From a bacterium (GTDB lineage Bacteria; JAMCPX01), in NCBI GenBank assembly GCA_021787665.1, contig JAJYLN010000013.1, forward strand, positions 1 through 64,000: a stretch of DNA of 64,000 bases, in the 5' to 3' direction. The notes beneath the pieces were generated by a model, which ran no database searches, was not told the DNA's origin, and was given only the letters and a program-made list of their open reading frames with translations. Of the stretch, positions 32,438 through 40,677 are shown in pieces. The translations under genes and the position numbers were made by a program. The number at the start of each line of letters is the position of its first letter. The stretch's first letter is position 1.

Positions 32438-34873
32438 CTACAGCCCGAGCTTTTTGAACGTGTAGTACTTCGGTAGGTCGATGGCGAGGGTAAACAGTGC
32501 CGATAGACCTAAGACGATCAATATTGTGGACAGGAGAAGGGGCTTGACAAGCACGCCGTACACACCGAGGAGTACGAATGCAACGAGTGCCAGAGCCGTT
32601 GTTATGAGCAGTCCTTTCCCTGGCATGGATGACCAGAAGAAGCCCCTCTCCCTGACGATGAGGATCCTGAACTGGCTGCTGAACACGAGGTTCAGCAGGA
32701 CGATGGTCCGGAGCTGCCCGAACTGGAGATTGAAGTATTTCTTCCCGAGATAGATGATGAGCAGCGTCTCCAGCATGAGCAATAGCCCCAGAAAGAGCGA
32801 GGCGACGGTGATGTCCTTCACGTTCCACGTATTGGGGTTGGCGGTATGCTTCACGTTGTCCGTTGCGAGCGACATGGTGATGAAGTCGTTCGCGAAAACG
32901 AGAAGGGACATGCCGAGGAGAGAGAGCACGAGTTTGTGCAGCCAGAAGAACCCGGCTGTAAGCACCCCCACGAACCCTACGACCTTGGTCTCCTTGTTGA
33001 TGACCCACGAGAGCATCCTCTGGTACGTCTTCCTGCTGACCTTGATGGCGTCCACGATGACGTTGATGCCGAGCTCGGTGAGGACCACGCTTGCAGAGGC
33101 CTTCGCAACATCCGTTGCGTTGCTCACGGCTATGCCCATCTCGGCCTGTTTCAGCGCCGGCGCATCGTTGACCCCGTCGCCCGTCATTCCTACCGTATGA
33201 CCGGTCGACTGTAGCAGCTTGACAATTTTGTACTTGTCTTCCGGATATATCTCTGCAAAGCCATCGCTCTGATTAACGGCCCTGATCTGTTCTTTTTCCT
33301 CGAGGTCCCTGATATCCGACATCCGTATTATCTTGCCGCCGATGCCAACCTGTCCGGCTATCTCCTTTGCTATCGCGATGTTGTCGCCCGTGAGCATCAA
33401 GGGCCTTATCCCGAGCCCCTTTATCTCTTGTATCATGCTCTGAGCGCATTTTCTTGGAGGGTCTGCAAGCGCGATCAGGCCTACGAACCTGACCACGGTG
33501 CCGGTATCGTCCGCTGATCGGGCAATGGCAAGAGTCCGATGGCCCTTTTGCGAGAAATCCCTCACGGCACCCTCCACGCTCTCGATGGCCTCTTTGCCCA
33601 TGCCACTGCTCATGCCAAGCACTGTCTGTGCTGCGCCCTTTATTACCCTGAACCGCTCCCCCGGGCCCTCGATAACTGCCTCGGTCCTCTTGATCGACGG
33701 ATCGAACGGAACGAACGAGACCTGCCTGTACTTTCCTACGGCGCTGTCCAGCCCAAGGCCTCTCCCGTATCGGAGCACGGCGAGGTCTATAGCATCCATC
33801 CCCTTTTCCTGTGAGGACAGCATGGCCAGTTTTACGACATCCTCCCTTGTGTACCCGTTGAACGGCAAGCTGTCAGTCACGGACAGGTTGTTCTCCGTTA
33901 TGGTACCGGTCTTATCGAGACAGAGGATATCTATGGACGCGGCGTCCTCGATGGAGTCGAGCCTCGCCACGAGAATATTGTGCTTCGAGAGCTCCACCGC
34001 CCCAGAGGCCTGCACGATGGTGAGTACGGCAGGAAGTGCTACCGGGACAGCGCCCATAAGGAACGTGACGATAAAGGTCGCTATCAGGATTGGATGAAAG
34101 TGTAGTACGATCGCATACGCGGAGACGATGACTGAGGCAGCGATACCGAGGTACAGCATATACTTTACGATGGCCATCATAACTTCTTCCTGGTGGGACT
34201 GCGGTTTTGCTATCTTGACGAGCTCTGCAGTCCTGCCGAAGTACGTCGTGGAACCGATGTTGACCACCACGCACCTTGCCTCGCCGCGCTTAACAATAGA
34301 GCCGGAGTAAATGATGTCGGATCTGCGGGTCTCTTTGGGCAGGGACTCTCCGGTAAGAGCCGACTCGTCCACGGACAAGGAGTCGTCGAGGACCACGGAA
34401 TCCGCCGGTACTATATCGCCGAGCCTGATCATGATGATGTCACCTGGCACGACTTCTTTTGCATTGATGCTGCCCCACCGACCGTCCCTCAGGACCTTTG
34501 CCCTGACCGCGAGCTTCGTCTTGAGGAGCTCGATCGCTTTCTGCGAGCCCCGCGAGTGCAGATAGCCGATGATAGCGTTTACCGTAAGCAGGGCAAAGAT
34601 TAGGGTGCCTTCTACCAGTCGGTTCAGCAGGATCGAGAGTACCATTGCCAGCTCCAGCAACCACGGCATGGGCCCCCAATATCTCGATATGAACTCCAGA
34701 AACGGGTTCCGTTTCTTTTCCACTATCTCGTTGTAGCCGAACTTCCCGTGTCGATCAGCGACGTCCGGCTGTCGCAGTCCTTCAACCGTGGCCTTCAAGC
34801 GCTTCAACGTCTCTTCAAGGGAGAGCCCTTTATAATCTGACGTATTTGATAATTCGAAATCCATAGGTTGCAT
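32438..34873 (-). CDS. Plasma-membrane H+-type P-type ATPase (P3A)
   Basis: The 811-residue pump has the cation ATPase N-terminal domain (GLSLEETLKRLKATVEGL), actuator motif LTGESLPK, phosphorylation site DKTGTITENNL, TGD in LMLTGDNIA and hinge GDGVNDAPALKQAEMGIAV. The overall length and PALPAVLT-like PVALPAVLTI in TM4 fit the P3A proton pumps found in yeast, plants, archaea and some bacteria. I chose ATG 34873, preceded by AGAGGAAA, over the upstream in-frame 34921. It could drive proton export under acid or low-energy stress. The transported ion is inferred from the subfamily. Confidence 0.88.
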   Translation of the reverse strand: MQPMDFELSNTSDYKGLSLEETLKRLKATVEGLRQPDVADRHGKFGYNEIVEKKRNPFLEFISRYWGPMPWLLELAMVLSILLNRLVEGTLIFALLTVNAIIGYLHSRGSQKAIELLKTKLAVRAKVLRDGRWGSINAKEVVPGDIIMIRLGDIVPADSVVLDDSLSVDESALTGESLPKETRRSDIIYSGSIVKRGEARCVVVNIGSTTYFGRTAELVKIAKPQSHQEEVMMAIVKYMLYLGIAASVIVSAYAIVLHFHPILIATFIVTFLMGAVPVALPAVLTIVQASGAVELSKHNILVARLDSIEDAASIDILCLDKTGTITENNLSVTDSLPFNGYTREDVVKLAMLSSQEKGMDAIDLAVLRYGRGLGLDSAVGKYRQVSFVPFDPSIKRTEAVIEGPGERFRVIKGAAQTVLGMSSGMGKEAIESVEGAVRDFSQKGHRTLAIARSADDTGTVVRFVGLIALADPPRKCAQSMIQEIKGLGIRPLMLTGDNIAIAKEIAGQVGIGGKIIRMSDIRDLEEKEQIRAVNQSDGFAEIYPEDKYKIVKLLQSTGHTVGMTGDGVNDAPALKQAEMGIAVSNATDVAKASASVVLTELGINVIVDAIKVSRKTYQRMLSWVINKETKVVGFVGVLTAGFFWLHKLVLSLLGMSLLVFANDFITMSLATDNVKHTANPNTWNVKDITVASLFLGLLLMLETLLIIYLGKKYFNLQFGQLRTIVLLNLVFSSQFRILIVRERGFFWSSMPGKGLLITTALALVAFVLLGVYGVLVKPLLLSTILIVLGLSALFTLAIDLPKYYTFKKLGL

Positions 34874-34974
34874 TTTTCCTCTTTTCTGGAGTTTTTTTTG
34901 GGACCTGTCCGCTTTAAACAACTCACATAATCTATAATCTTTCTACATGTAATCAAGACATAAAATCAGAACTA

Positions 34975-35003
34975 TTGCAAACGTTCGGCACATTTGGTAT
35001 ACA
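34975..35003 (+). promoter_or_regulatory. Candidate sigma-70 promoter of the alpha/beta hydrolase gene
   Basis: TTGCAA (34975-34980) and TATACA (34998-35003) are spaced by 17 bases. They lie about 18 bases upstream of the ATG at 35022, with AGAGGAGG as the ribosome site between them. Confidence 0.55.
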
Positions 35004-35021
35004 GAATAAAGAGGAGGCCCT

Positions 35022-35960
35022 ATGAAGCAGACTGGTTTTTTTAAAAGTTTCGACGGCGTGAACATAGCCTATTATGTGATCGGGAACAAGAAGGGGATGC
35101 CTGTGGTACTTTCGAACGGTCTGGGGGGCAATATTGCCGCATGGTTGCCGCTTATCAATGCCCTCAAGGACCGATATTTGTTCATAACCTGGGATTATAG
35201 GGGGCTTTATAAGTCCGCTATCCCAAACGACATCCATACGATGGCAATACCGTATCATGTAAGGGACCTTGAAACACTTCTTAAAAAACTTCATATAAAT
35301 AAAGCTATTTTCGTTGGATGGAGCATGGGGGTGCAGGTCAATTTCGAATTTTATAGGTGGCATCCCGACATGTTTTATGGACTCACGGTACTGAGCGGCG
35401 CTGCCGGCTATCCGTTCGATACAACGAAGATGCTGAGCGGGGACCCGCTGAAGATAATGGTGATGATAGTACGTCACCTCGGAAATACGGCGTCAAGGCT
35501 GGTTAAATTTGTTACCGACAGAAAGTACTTTTTTGACCTGCTGAAGCTCTCAGGCATAGTCGCCAAGACGTGCTCCAGGCAGATATTCATGGACATTGTG
35601 AAAGACTTCAGGCACCTCGATTTCGGCGTCTACTTCTCAAGCCTCGTCTATCTCGGGGAGCATTCCGCAGAAGACGTTCTGTCCCAGATAACGTGCCCGA
35701 CACTGATCGTCGTTGGAGAGAAAGACCTGTTTACCCCGCTGCCGGTCGCCCAGAAGATGCATGAGAGCATAAAACACAGTAAGCTGTTTTCGCTGCCCCT
35801 CGGGACGCATTATGCCATGGCGGAATACCCTGAAGAGATAACAGCACAGATCGAAGGTTTCATCAGAAAGCATGGGCTGGGTCGGCGTAGGAGGGCAACG
35901 GTGTCCGTGGTGGAGAGGGAACCGGTCATAGCAGATGTGACAGAGGTAGCCGGACAGTAG
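35022..35960 (+). CDS. Alpha/beta hydrolase
   Basis: The 312-residue alpha/beta hydrolase has the oxyanion-hole region VLSNGLGGNIAAW near 29-41, the nucleophile elbow GWSMG with Ser101, a strand with the acid residue in VVGEKDLFTPLP near 225-235 and the catalytic His in GTHYAMAEYPEEI near 262. A variable helical cap lies at about 125-200. The WDYRGLYKS stretch is like that of esterases and haloperoxidase-type hydrolases. It has its own promoter and no operon partners, so the substrate is unknown. Confidence 0.85.
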   Translation: MKQTGFFKSFDGVNIAYYVIGNKKGMPVVLSNGLGGNIAAWLPLINALKDRYLFITWDYRGLYKSAIPNDIHTMAIPYHVRDLETLLKKLHINKAIFVGWSMGVQVNFEFYRWHPDMFYGLTVLSGAAGYPFDTTKMLSGDPLKIMVMIVRHLGNTASRLVKFVTDRKYFFDLLKLSGIVAKTCSRQIFMDIVKDFRHLDFGVYFSSLVYLGEHSAEDVLSQITCPTLIVVGEKDLFTPLPVAQKMHESIKHSKLFSLPLGTHYAMAEYPEEITAQIEGFIRKHGLGRRRRATVSVVEREPVIADVTEVAGQ

Positions 35961-36044
35961 ACCAGTTTACCTCAGCATGTCGGCGCATGCGGGGGCTATC
36001 GCGACAGGCCCAATGACGGTATGCTGTTCAAGGAGCTAAAAAGT

Positions 36045-36292
36045 ATGATTATAAGTGCTAATGAGATAAAGCAAAAGGGGTTTCCTCCATCGAAAAACTG
36101 CTGAGACAAAACGAAGAGGTCTTTATATCGGTGATGGGGAAGAAAAAATTTACCGTCTTGACGGTAGACGAGTATGAGAAACTGAAGGACCTGGAACTAG
36201 AGAAAACAATAAGAGACGCGGAAGTCGATTACAAACACAAGAGGTACAGGGCCGAGTCCACGGATGAGCATTTCAAAAGACTGAAGATATAA
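36045..36292 (+). pseudogene. Frameshifted Phd/YefM-like antitoxin
   Basis: ATG 36045 follows AAGGAG and starts MIISANEIKQKG. The frame then breaks in a run of four G at about 36073-36078. Adding one G restores a continuous 82-residue protein: VSSIEKLLRQ, EEVFISVMGKKKFTVLTVDEYEKL, and an end with DEHFKRLKI. The FxxV..DEYEKL pattern is that of Phd/YefM-type antitoxins. The stop overlaps the ATG of the toxin fragment as TAATG, the classic layout. Because the break is in a homopolymer, a sequencing error is possible, but the truncated toxin argues for real decay. Confidence 0.7.
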
Positions 36293-36327
36293 TGTTCAGA
36301 CTTGTATTCACCGAGACCTTCATATGA
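36292..36327 (+). pseudogene. First 11 codons of a RelE/ParE-like toxin
   Basis: MFRLVFTETFI followed by TGA directly overlaps the antitoxin stop. The sequence looks like the first beta-strand and helix start of RelE/ParE toxins. The rest of the toxin is not found downstream in any frame, so the gene is truncated. Confidence 0.45.
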
Positions 36328-36552
36328 AAAGAATCGGTTTTCCTGACTACAAACTTTTGTCCTTTCCGGCGGCCTTTGTTAGTTGTTCCTATATTCATGA
36401 GCCAACTCCTTTTGCACTGCTGCAAAAGTATGGCTTAAAAGCCTTTTCAAGTTTAAATCGATAAAAAACATTTTGACTTATTTGTTTATCGACTGTACCG
36501 GGTTATCGTGCCTTTATTGGTCAACAGTATTGATGATGTCTCGGATGTCGCT

Positions 36553-36584
36553 GTCGCGCCCCATGCGGGCGCGTGGATTGAAAC
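36553..36584 (+). CRISPR. Isolated type I-C-like CRISPR repeat
   Basis: A single 32-base unit begins GTCGCGCCCC and ends GCGTGGATTGAAAC, the standard form of type I-C repeats, with the internal GC-rich inverted repeat (GCGCCCC and GGGCGC). No second repeat, spacer array or cas gene is visible within the window. In reverse translation it gives the familiar VSIHAPAWG peptide, which is a hallmark of this repeat and not a gene. Confidence 0.75.
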
Positions 36585-36631
36585 AAATGGGCGCGCAAGG
36601 TGTACGGCATGGCAAAATCGCAGTTTACTTC

Positions 36632-37882
36632 TCACATTAGACGCAGGAAGAGCCAATAGACTGCGATATTGACGATCGTCAGAGGAACGCCGGCCTTTGC
36701 GAATTCGAGGAAGGAGAGGGTCTCGCCGGATTTTTTCTCGGCATTCTGGATGATGATGACATTGCTTGCTGCGCCGAGTATCAGAAGGTTGCCCGCGATA
36801 GTGCTCCCTGCGGCCAGTGCTACCAATGTCTTCGGCATGGCGCCGGCATGGAGCAACAAGGGGACGAAGAGGGCGACCATAGGCACGTTCGATATGAACT
36901 GGCTCAAGACGACGCTGATGCCGAGCACGGGGGCTGTCGAGACGATGCTCCCGGTGTATTCCTTCACGATATGCTGGAAAAATCCCGTCAGCCACACACT
37001 CTCCATCAGAACGAACATCGCGGCAAAGAAAACGAGTGTACGCCAGTCTATGCCCCTGATGATCTCCACCCTTTTTCTGCTGAAGAGCAGCAGGGGCAGG
37101 GCCCCGACCAGCGCTATGTACGTCAGCCTGAAGTCGAATGGTAAGGGGAAAAAAGTGGTAAGTATCTTCAGCCCGACAAGGACGATAACGATGATCAGCG
37201 ACAACCTCGAGAGCGCTGCGAGGCGTCTGTCTCCGATGTGTTCTTCGATATGGACCAGGGGGGTGTCGTGGAACTCCTTCCGGTACAAAATCCTCAGCAC
37301 TCCGTACGCTGCGAGTATGTTCAGTATCGTTGGAACAAAGAGATATCTGAGAAATATGGTAAAGGGGTTGTGGATACCCCCCCTGACGGATATAAGCAGG
37401 TTCTGGGGGTTCCCGATAGGACTCATCACGCTGCCGGTCGTTATCGAGAAGGCAAGCGCGAGCAACAGGACCTTGGCGTGCACGCCGTGTCTCTTTGCGA
37501 GCAGGAGCATGAGGGGCGTCCCAATGACGGCGAGCGTGTCGTTCATCAGAAAGGCTGATGCGATACCCATGGAGAACAGGACATACAGGACAAGCATGTC
37601 CACGGACCGCGTGCCCCTGAATGCCCTATAGGATATATGGAGGAGGTAGCCACTCTTTTCGAGTGCTGATCCGATGATGAACACGCCTGTCAGGAACAAG
37701 AGGACATCCGGATCTATGGCCCTCAACGCCGTTTTGATCGGTATGCTCCGGGTCAGCAGGACCGTTGCAGCGCCCATCAGCATGATCTGCCAGATCTCGA
37801 GTCTTCTCGTGCCGACCTGCCGTACGGCGATCAGCACAAACACAACAAGCAGTACTAGAAGAGGGATAGCCGCGTGTCCCAT
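36632..37882 (-). CDS. SLC13/ArsB-NhaD superfamily ion permease
   Basis: The polytopic transporter of about 416 residues has two related halves. Half one contains DVLLFLTGVFIIGSALEKSG and FLMNDTLAVIGTPLMLLL, then TGSVMSPIGNPQNLLI. Half two contains FISNVPMVALFVPLL and AGSTIAGNLLILGAASNVIII. The paired helix-break motifs SPIGNPQN and LGAASNV are those of the ion transporter (IT) superfamily. An upstream TTG at 37945 would overlap thiD; ATG 37882 is preferred. Candidate substrates are Na+, arsenite or dicarboxylates; the sequence does not decide. It is the last gene of a minus-strand series from dus. Confidence 0.8.
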   Translation of the reverse strand: MGHAAIPLLVLLVVFVLIAVRQVGTRRLEIWQIMLMGAATVLLTRSIPIKTALRAIDPDVLLFLTGVFIIGSALEKSGYLLHISYRAFRGTRSVDMLVLYVLFSMGIASAFLMNDTLAVIGTPLMLLLAKRHGVHAKVLLLALAFSITTGSVMSPIGNPQNLLISVRGGIHNPFTIFLRYLFVPTILNILAAYGVLRILYRKEFHDTPLVHIEEHIGDRRLAALSRLSLIIVIVLVGLKILTTFFPLPFDFRLTYIALVGALPLLLFSRKRVEIIRGIDWRTLVFFAAMFVLMESVWLTGFFQHIVKEYTGSIVSTAPVLGISVVLSQFISNVPMVALFVPLLLHAGAMPKTLVALAAGSTIAGNLLILGAASNVIIIQNAEKKSGETLSFLEFAKAGVPLTIVNIAVYWLFLRLM

Positions 37883-37916
37883 CGCGAAGACCCGGCACAG
37901 AGAGGAAAAAATTTCT

Positions 37917-38699
37917 TCATCCCGCTTTTCCAGGCATCCCCACAAACCTTCTCAGCAAGGGCGAGATCTTGCGGCTGTCCTGTATCGCCGTTTCCGTGAA
38001 CGCCTTGGCGAGCCGTACGGCACCCAGCCTGTCCTGTCCTTTGATCAGAAATGCCGTCATAGCCGAAGACATGATGCAGCCCGTACCGTGTACGTCCCTT
38101 TGGATAGCCTTGCCCTCGAGAAAGGCATGCCGTTTCCTGTCCATGAAGAGATCCAGTCCCTTCTGGACAAAGTGCCCGCCCTTGATCACGACGGCGCCGG
38201 CACCTGTGTCAAGAAAGTATTGCGCTGAACGGACCATGTCGTCCCTGCTCCGTATCCTGATGCCGGACAGCGCGGATGCCTCGTGTATATTCGGCGTTAC
38301 TATCGTGCATAGAGGAAGGAGACGAAGCAGGGCCTGTGCACCGCCGTGCTGCAGGAGCGGGACGCCGTCAGACGAAAGGAGGACAGGATCGAGCACGATA
38401 TTCCTGATAGGGTAGTCCTCTATCGTCTGTGCGATCAGCCTGACGATGTCGGCGCTGCAGAGCATGCCCAGCTTGAGGCCGCTGAAGCGGATATGCTTGA
38501 GCAGGACCCTCAATTGTGCCTTGACATCGGACGGATTCATGCCGATGACCGCCTCCACCGTGTCTGTGTTCTCCGCGACGATGGCCGTGGGTACGGCGGC
38601 AGCGTATATCCCCAGGGACGAGAAAACCTTCATGTCCATGAGCAGGCCAGCTCCGGCGGAGGGATCGTGGCCGGCGATTATCAGGGCCTTTTTAATCAC
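37917..38699 (-). CDS. thiD: Hydroxymethylpyrimidine (phosphate) kinase
   Basis: ThiD phosphorylates HMP and HMP-P in thiamine biosynthesis. The 260-residue ribokinase-fold protein begins KALIIAGHDPSAGAGLLMDMK, has the DPVLLSSDG block near 120, VVIKGGHF near 186 and the anion hole DVHGTGCIMSSAMTAFL near 212-228. The catalytic Asp of the GTGC region is replaced by the usual Cys of the ThiD family. It starts with GTG overlapping the stop of the upstream regulator by 4 bases. I see no TPP riboswitch and no other thi genes nearby. Confidence 0.92.
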   Translation of the reverse strand: MIKKALIIAGHDPSAGAGLLMDMKVFSSLGIYAAAVPTAIVAENTDTVEAVIGMNPSDVKAQLRVLLKHIRFSGLKLGMLCSADIVRLIAQTIEDYPIRNIVLDPVLLSSDGVPLLQHGGAQALLRLLPLCTIVTPNIHEASALSGIRIRSRDDMVRSAQYFLDTGAGAVVIKGGHFVQKGLDLFMDRKRHAFLEGKAIQRDVHGTGCIMSSAMTAFLIKGQDRLGAVRLAKAFTETAIQDSRKISPLLRRFVGMPGKAG

Positions 38700-39382
38700 T
38701 GCTTCTTTATCCCGAGCTTCGTCATCTTCGCCTTGAAGGTGTTGCGGTTTATGCCGAGAAGGAGGGACGCCTTGAGCTGGTTATTGTCCGACAGTTTCAA
38801 TGCCGTCTCCATGAATGCTTTCTCCACGATGGGCATGACGAGGGAGTAGAGGTTCGTGATCCTCTTGTGCGCCTGTCCTGCGAACAGGATGGAGAGCTTC
38901 TTCTTAATCAGCACATCGAGCCCCAGGTCCTCTATCTCACGGTCCGAGAGTTGGTGGTCCGACCCCTTACCGGCACTCTGTTCCTGGTCCGCGTGAAGGA
39001 GTAGCCCTCGGTGGAGCTTCAATACGGTTATTGCCCGTCTGAGGGACGCCTCAGCGACATTCTGCTTGAGCGGCTTCTGGAGAACCTCGAATATACCGTT
39101 GTTTATGAGCTTCGTATAGATGACGCTCTGGTTCCTCGATATAAGGGCGATGATGACGGTCCCGCTCTTTACACTGGATATTCTGTCCACCGTCTCCAGA
39201 ATGTCCACACCCATGCCGCACGTCTCGATGCACACCAGCTTATAGGCCTTCTTGTGCACGAGCCCGATTGCGGAGTCGCAGTCCTTGGCCACGCGGTAGG
39301 CCAGGCCGACCTTCTTTATCGCCTTGAGAAATACGGTGGTCGGCTCATATTTCGAAAGGACCAATACCTTTATTCTATACAC
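38696..39382 (-). CDS. Degenerate receiver domain plus Fis-type HTH regulator
   Basis: The 228-residue protein has a receiver fold (residues 1-120) and a C-terminal Fis/NtrC-type helix-turn-helix (NNQLKASLLLGINRNTFKAKM near 200-222, in two blocks). It has no AAA+ domain. The receiver has lost its acidic pair (LSKYEP in place of DD) and the phospho-acceptor Asp is Glu53 (LVCIETCGMG), while the KPL lysine near 103 is kept. Glu could mimic permanent phosphorylation. The gene overlaps dus by 13 bases and thiD by 4, so all three are co-translated. A dus-fis pair is known from enterobacteria. Confidence 0.8.
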   Translation of the reverse strand: MYRIKVLVLSKYEPTTVFLKAIKKVGLAYRVAKDCDSAIGLVHKKAYKLVCIETCGMGVDILETVDRISSVKSGTVIIALISRNQSVIYTKLINNGIFEVLQKPLKQNVAEASLRRAITVLKLHRGLLLHADQEQSAGKGSDHQLSDREIEDLGLDVLIKKKLSILFAGQAHKRITNLYSLVMPIVEKAFMETALKLSDNNQLKASLLLGINRNTFKAKMTKLGIKKQ

Positions 39383-40380
39383 GATCGGCTCTCCATCAAA
39401 AAATCGAAGTACCTCTCTATTAGCTTTACGAGATCACGGTGTTTGTCAACTATTACAGCTTTAGCCCTGAAGTCTGAGCTGTACCGTGCGCCGGACAGGG
39501 GAGACAAGGGCCCGCCTCTGGAGTAATGCACGAGGTGCTTCCTGAAGAGCCGTACGCCCTTGGCTTCGCCGTAGAGGCCGACCATGAGTTCCAAGTGTCT
39601 GAGCATGGTGTCCCGTACCTTCCGGAGCGATGGCAGTTCGAGCTGGCCGTTCTGCAAGTAGTCGCCCGTCAGCCTGAATATCCACGGTACACCCAGGGCG
39701 CCACGGCCTATCATGACCCCGGCGCAGCCCGATGTCTCCATCATGGCTTTTGCGTCCTGCGGCGTGGCGATGTCCCCGTTGCCTATGACCGGGATGCGGG
39801 AGAATCTCACCGCATCGGTGAGGCTCTTCATATCGATCCCCTTTTTGAAGCCCTGTGTCTTCGTCCTGAGGTGTATAGCAACAGCATCGATGCCGCACTC
39901 GTTGGCTATCTCCACGATCCTGAGGAGGTTCTTTGAGCCCTCGTCCCAACCCGTTCTCGTTTTGATGGTGAGAGGCACAGCTACGGACTTCCTCATCTCG
40001 GTAATGATCTCCTTGACGAGTTCCGGTGACTTCAAAAGCGCGGCACCGGAGCCATGGGTGACGACCTTGTGCGCCGGACAACCGAGGTTGAGATCCACGA
40101 TGTCCGCACCGGCGTCCACGGCTGCCACTGCGGCCCAGGCGAGCGTGCCGGGGTCTTTGCCGAGGAGTTGTACGCTGAGCGGCCTCTCCTCCGGGGAATG
40201 CCTCATGAGTGCCATGGTTTTCACGTTCCTGCGTACGAGCGCTTCAGAACTTACGAGCTCTGTGTAGACGAGTCCTGCGCCTGCCTCCCGGACGAGCCTC
40301 CTGAAGGGGCTGTCCGTGTAGCCGGCGATGGGCGCCATCACGAGGGTACCCTGGATCGGTATACGGCCAATGTTCAGCAT
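39370..40380 (-). CDS. dusB: tRNA-dihydrouridine synthase (DusB-like)
   Basis: The FMN enzyme reduces uridines in tRNA D-loops. The 336-residue TIM-barrel shows MAPIAGYTDSPFRRLVRE, SVQLLGKDP, the catalytic Cys in DLNLGCPAHKVV, TIKTRTGWDE, VIGNGDIATPQDA and GVMIGRGALGVPWIF. The short Dus C-terminal helical domain is present. It is the first gene of the minus-strand set dus-regulator-thiD-permease. The choice of DusB over DusA or DusC rests on overall pattern only. Confidence 0.9.
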   Translation of the reverse strand: MLNIGRIPIQGTLVMAPIAGYTDSPFRRLVREAGAGLVYTELVSSEALVRRNVKTMALMRHSPEERPLSVQLLGKDPGTLAWAAVAAVDAGADIVDLNLGCPAHKVVTHGSGAALLKSPELVKEIITEMRKSVAVPLTIKTRTGWDEGSKNLLRIVEIANECGIDAVAIHLRTKTQGFKKGIDMKSLTDAVRFSRIPVIGNGDIATPQDAKAMMETSGCAGVMIGRGALGVPWIFRLTGDYLQNGQLELPSLRKVRDTMLRHLELMVGLYGEAKGVRLFRKHLVHYSRGGPLSPLSGARYSSDFRAKAVIVDKHRDLVKLIERYFDFLMESRSCIE

Positions 40381-40640
40381 ATCGTCTATCTACCACAAAC
40401 TGGACTATGGCAACAGTATAAAGACTTCTTTTTTTCCTGCATACGCGAGTCTTGTGTCGAAGCATAAAAATGGTGTACTGATAGTCTGTTTCTCAATACG
40501 CGTCAAGTTTTCGATCATGCACCGGTATAAAATAAACTTGAAAATTGTCCCGGCCTGGTGTCACACGTTCGTGCAAAATGTCGTGGAAATGACTTTGAAA
40601 TGCAGGCCACTTCTTCCCTGAGAAGATTTTATGAGTCTAT

Positions 40641-40669
40641 TTGACAATATTCAGCTTCACTATTACACT
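40641..40669 (+). promoter_or_regulatory. Strong sigma-70 promoter abutting the miaB start
   Basis: TTGACA (40641-40646) is a consensus -35 box and TACACT (40664-40669) a good -10 box, with the ideal 17-base spacer. Transcription would start near 40676, only about two bases before the ATG at 40678. No ribosome-binding sequence precedes that ATG. The transcript is predicted to be leaderless or nearly so. Confidence 0.65.
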
Positions 40670-40677
40670 TTTTAAGT

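Larger units (their letters stand above)
35961..36631. other. Gene-poor scar with toxin-antitoxin relic and single CRISPR repeat
   Basis: The 671 bases between the hydrolase and the permease contain a frameshifted antitoxin gene, the first codons of its toxin and one isolated CRISPR repeat, each listed separately. The stretch 36328-36552 is AT-rich and holds nothing I can identify. It could be a decayed CRISPR leader, because arrays of this type have AT-rich leaders on that side. Confidence 0.6.

Noticed and set aside
36328-36552. Additional degenerate CRISPR repeats or cas gene remnants upstream of the single repeat
   Set aside because: I read both strands and found no second copy of the repeat ends and no Cas-like peptide.
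36486-36995. Minus-strand ORF containing VSIHAPAWGATA
   Set aside because: The peptide is the well-known spurious translation of a type I-C CRISPR repeat, and the rest is antisense to the permease gene.
37917-38699. Possible TPP riboswitch controlling thiD
   Set aside because: The gene starts inside the upstream regulator gene, so there is no leader, and no thi-box pattern is visible before dus.
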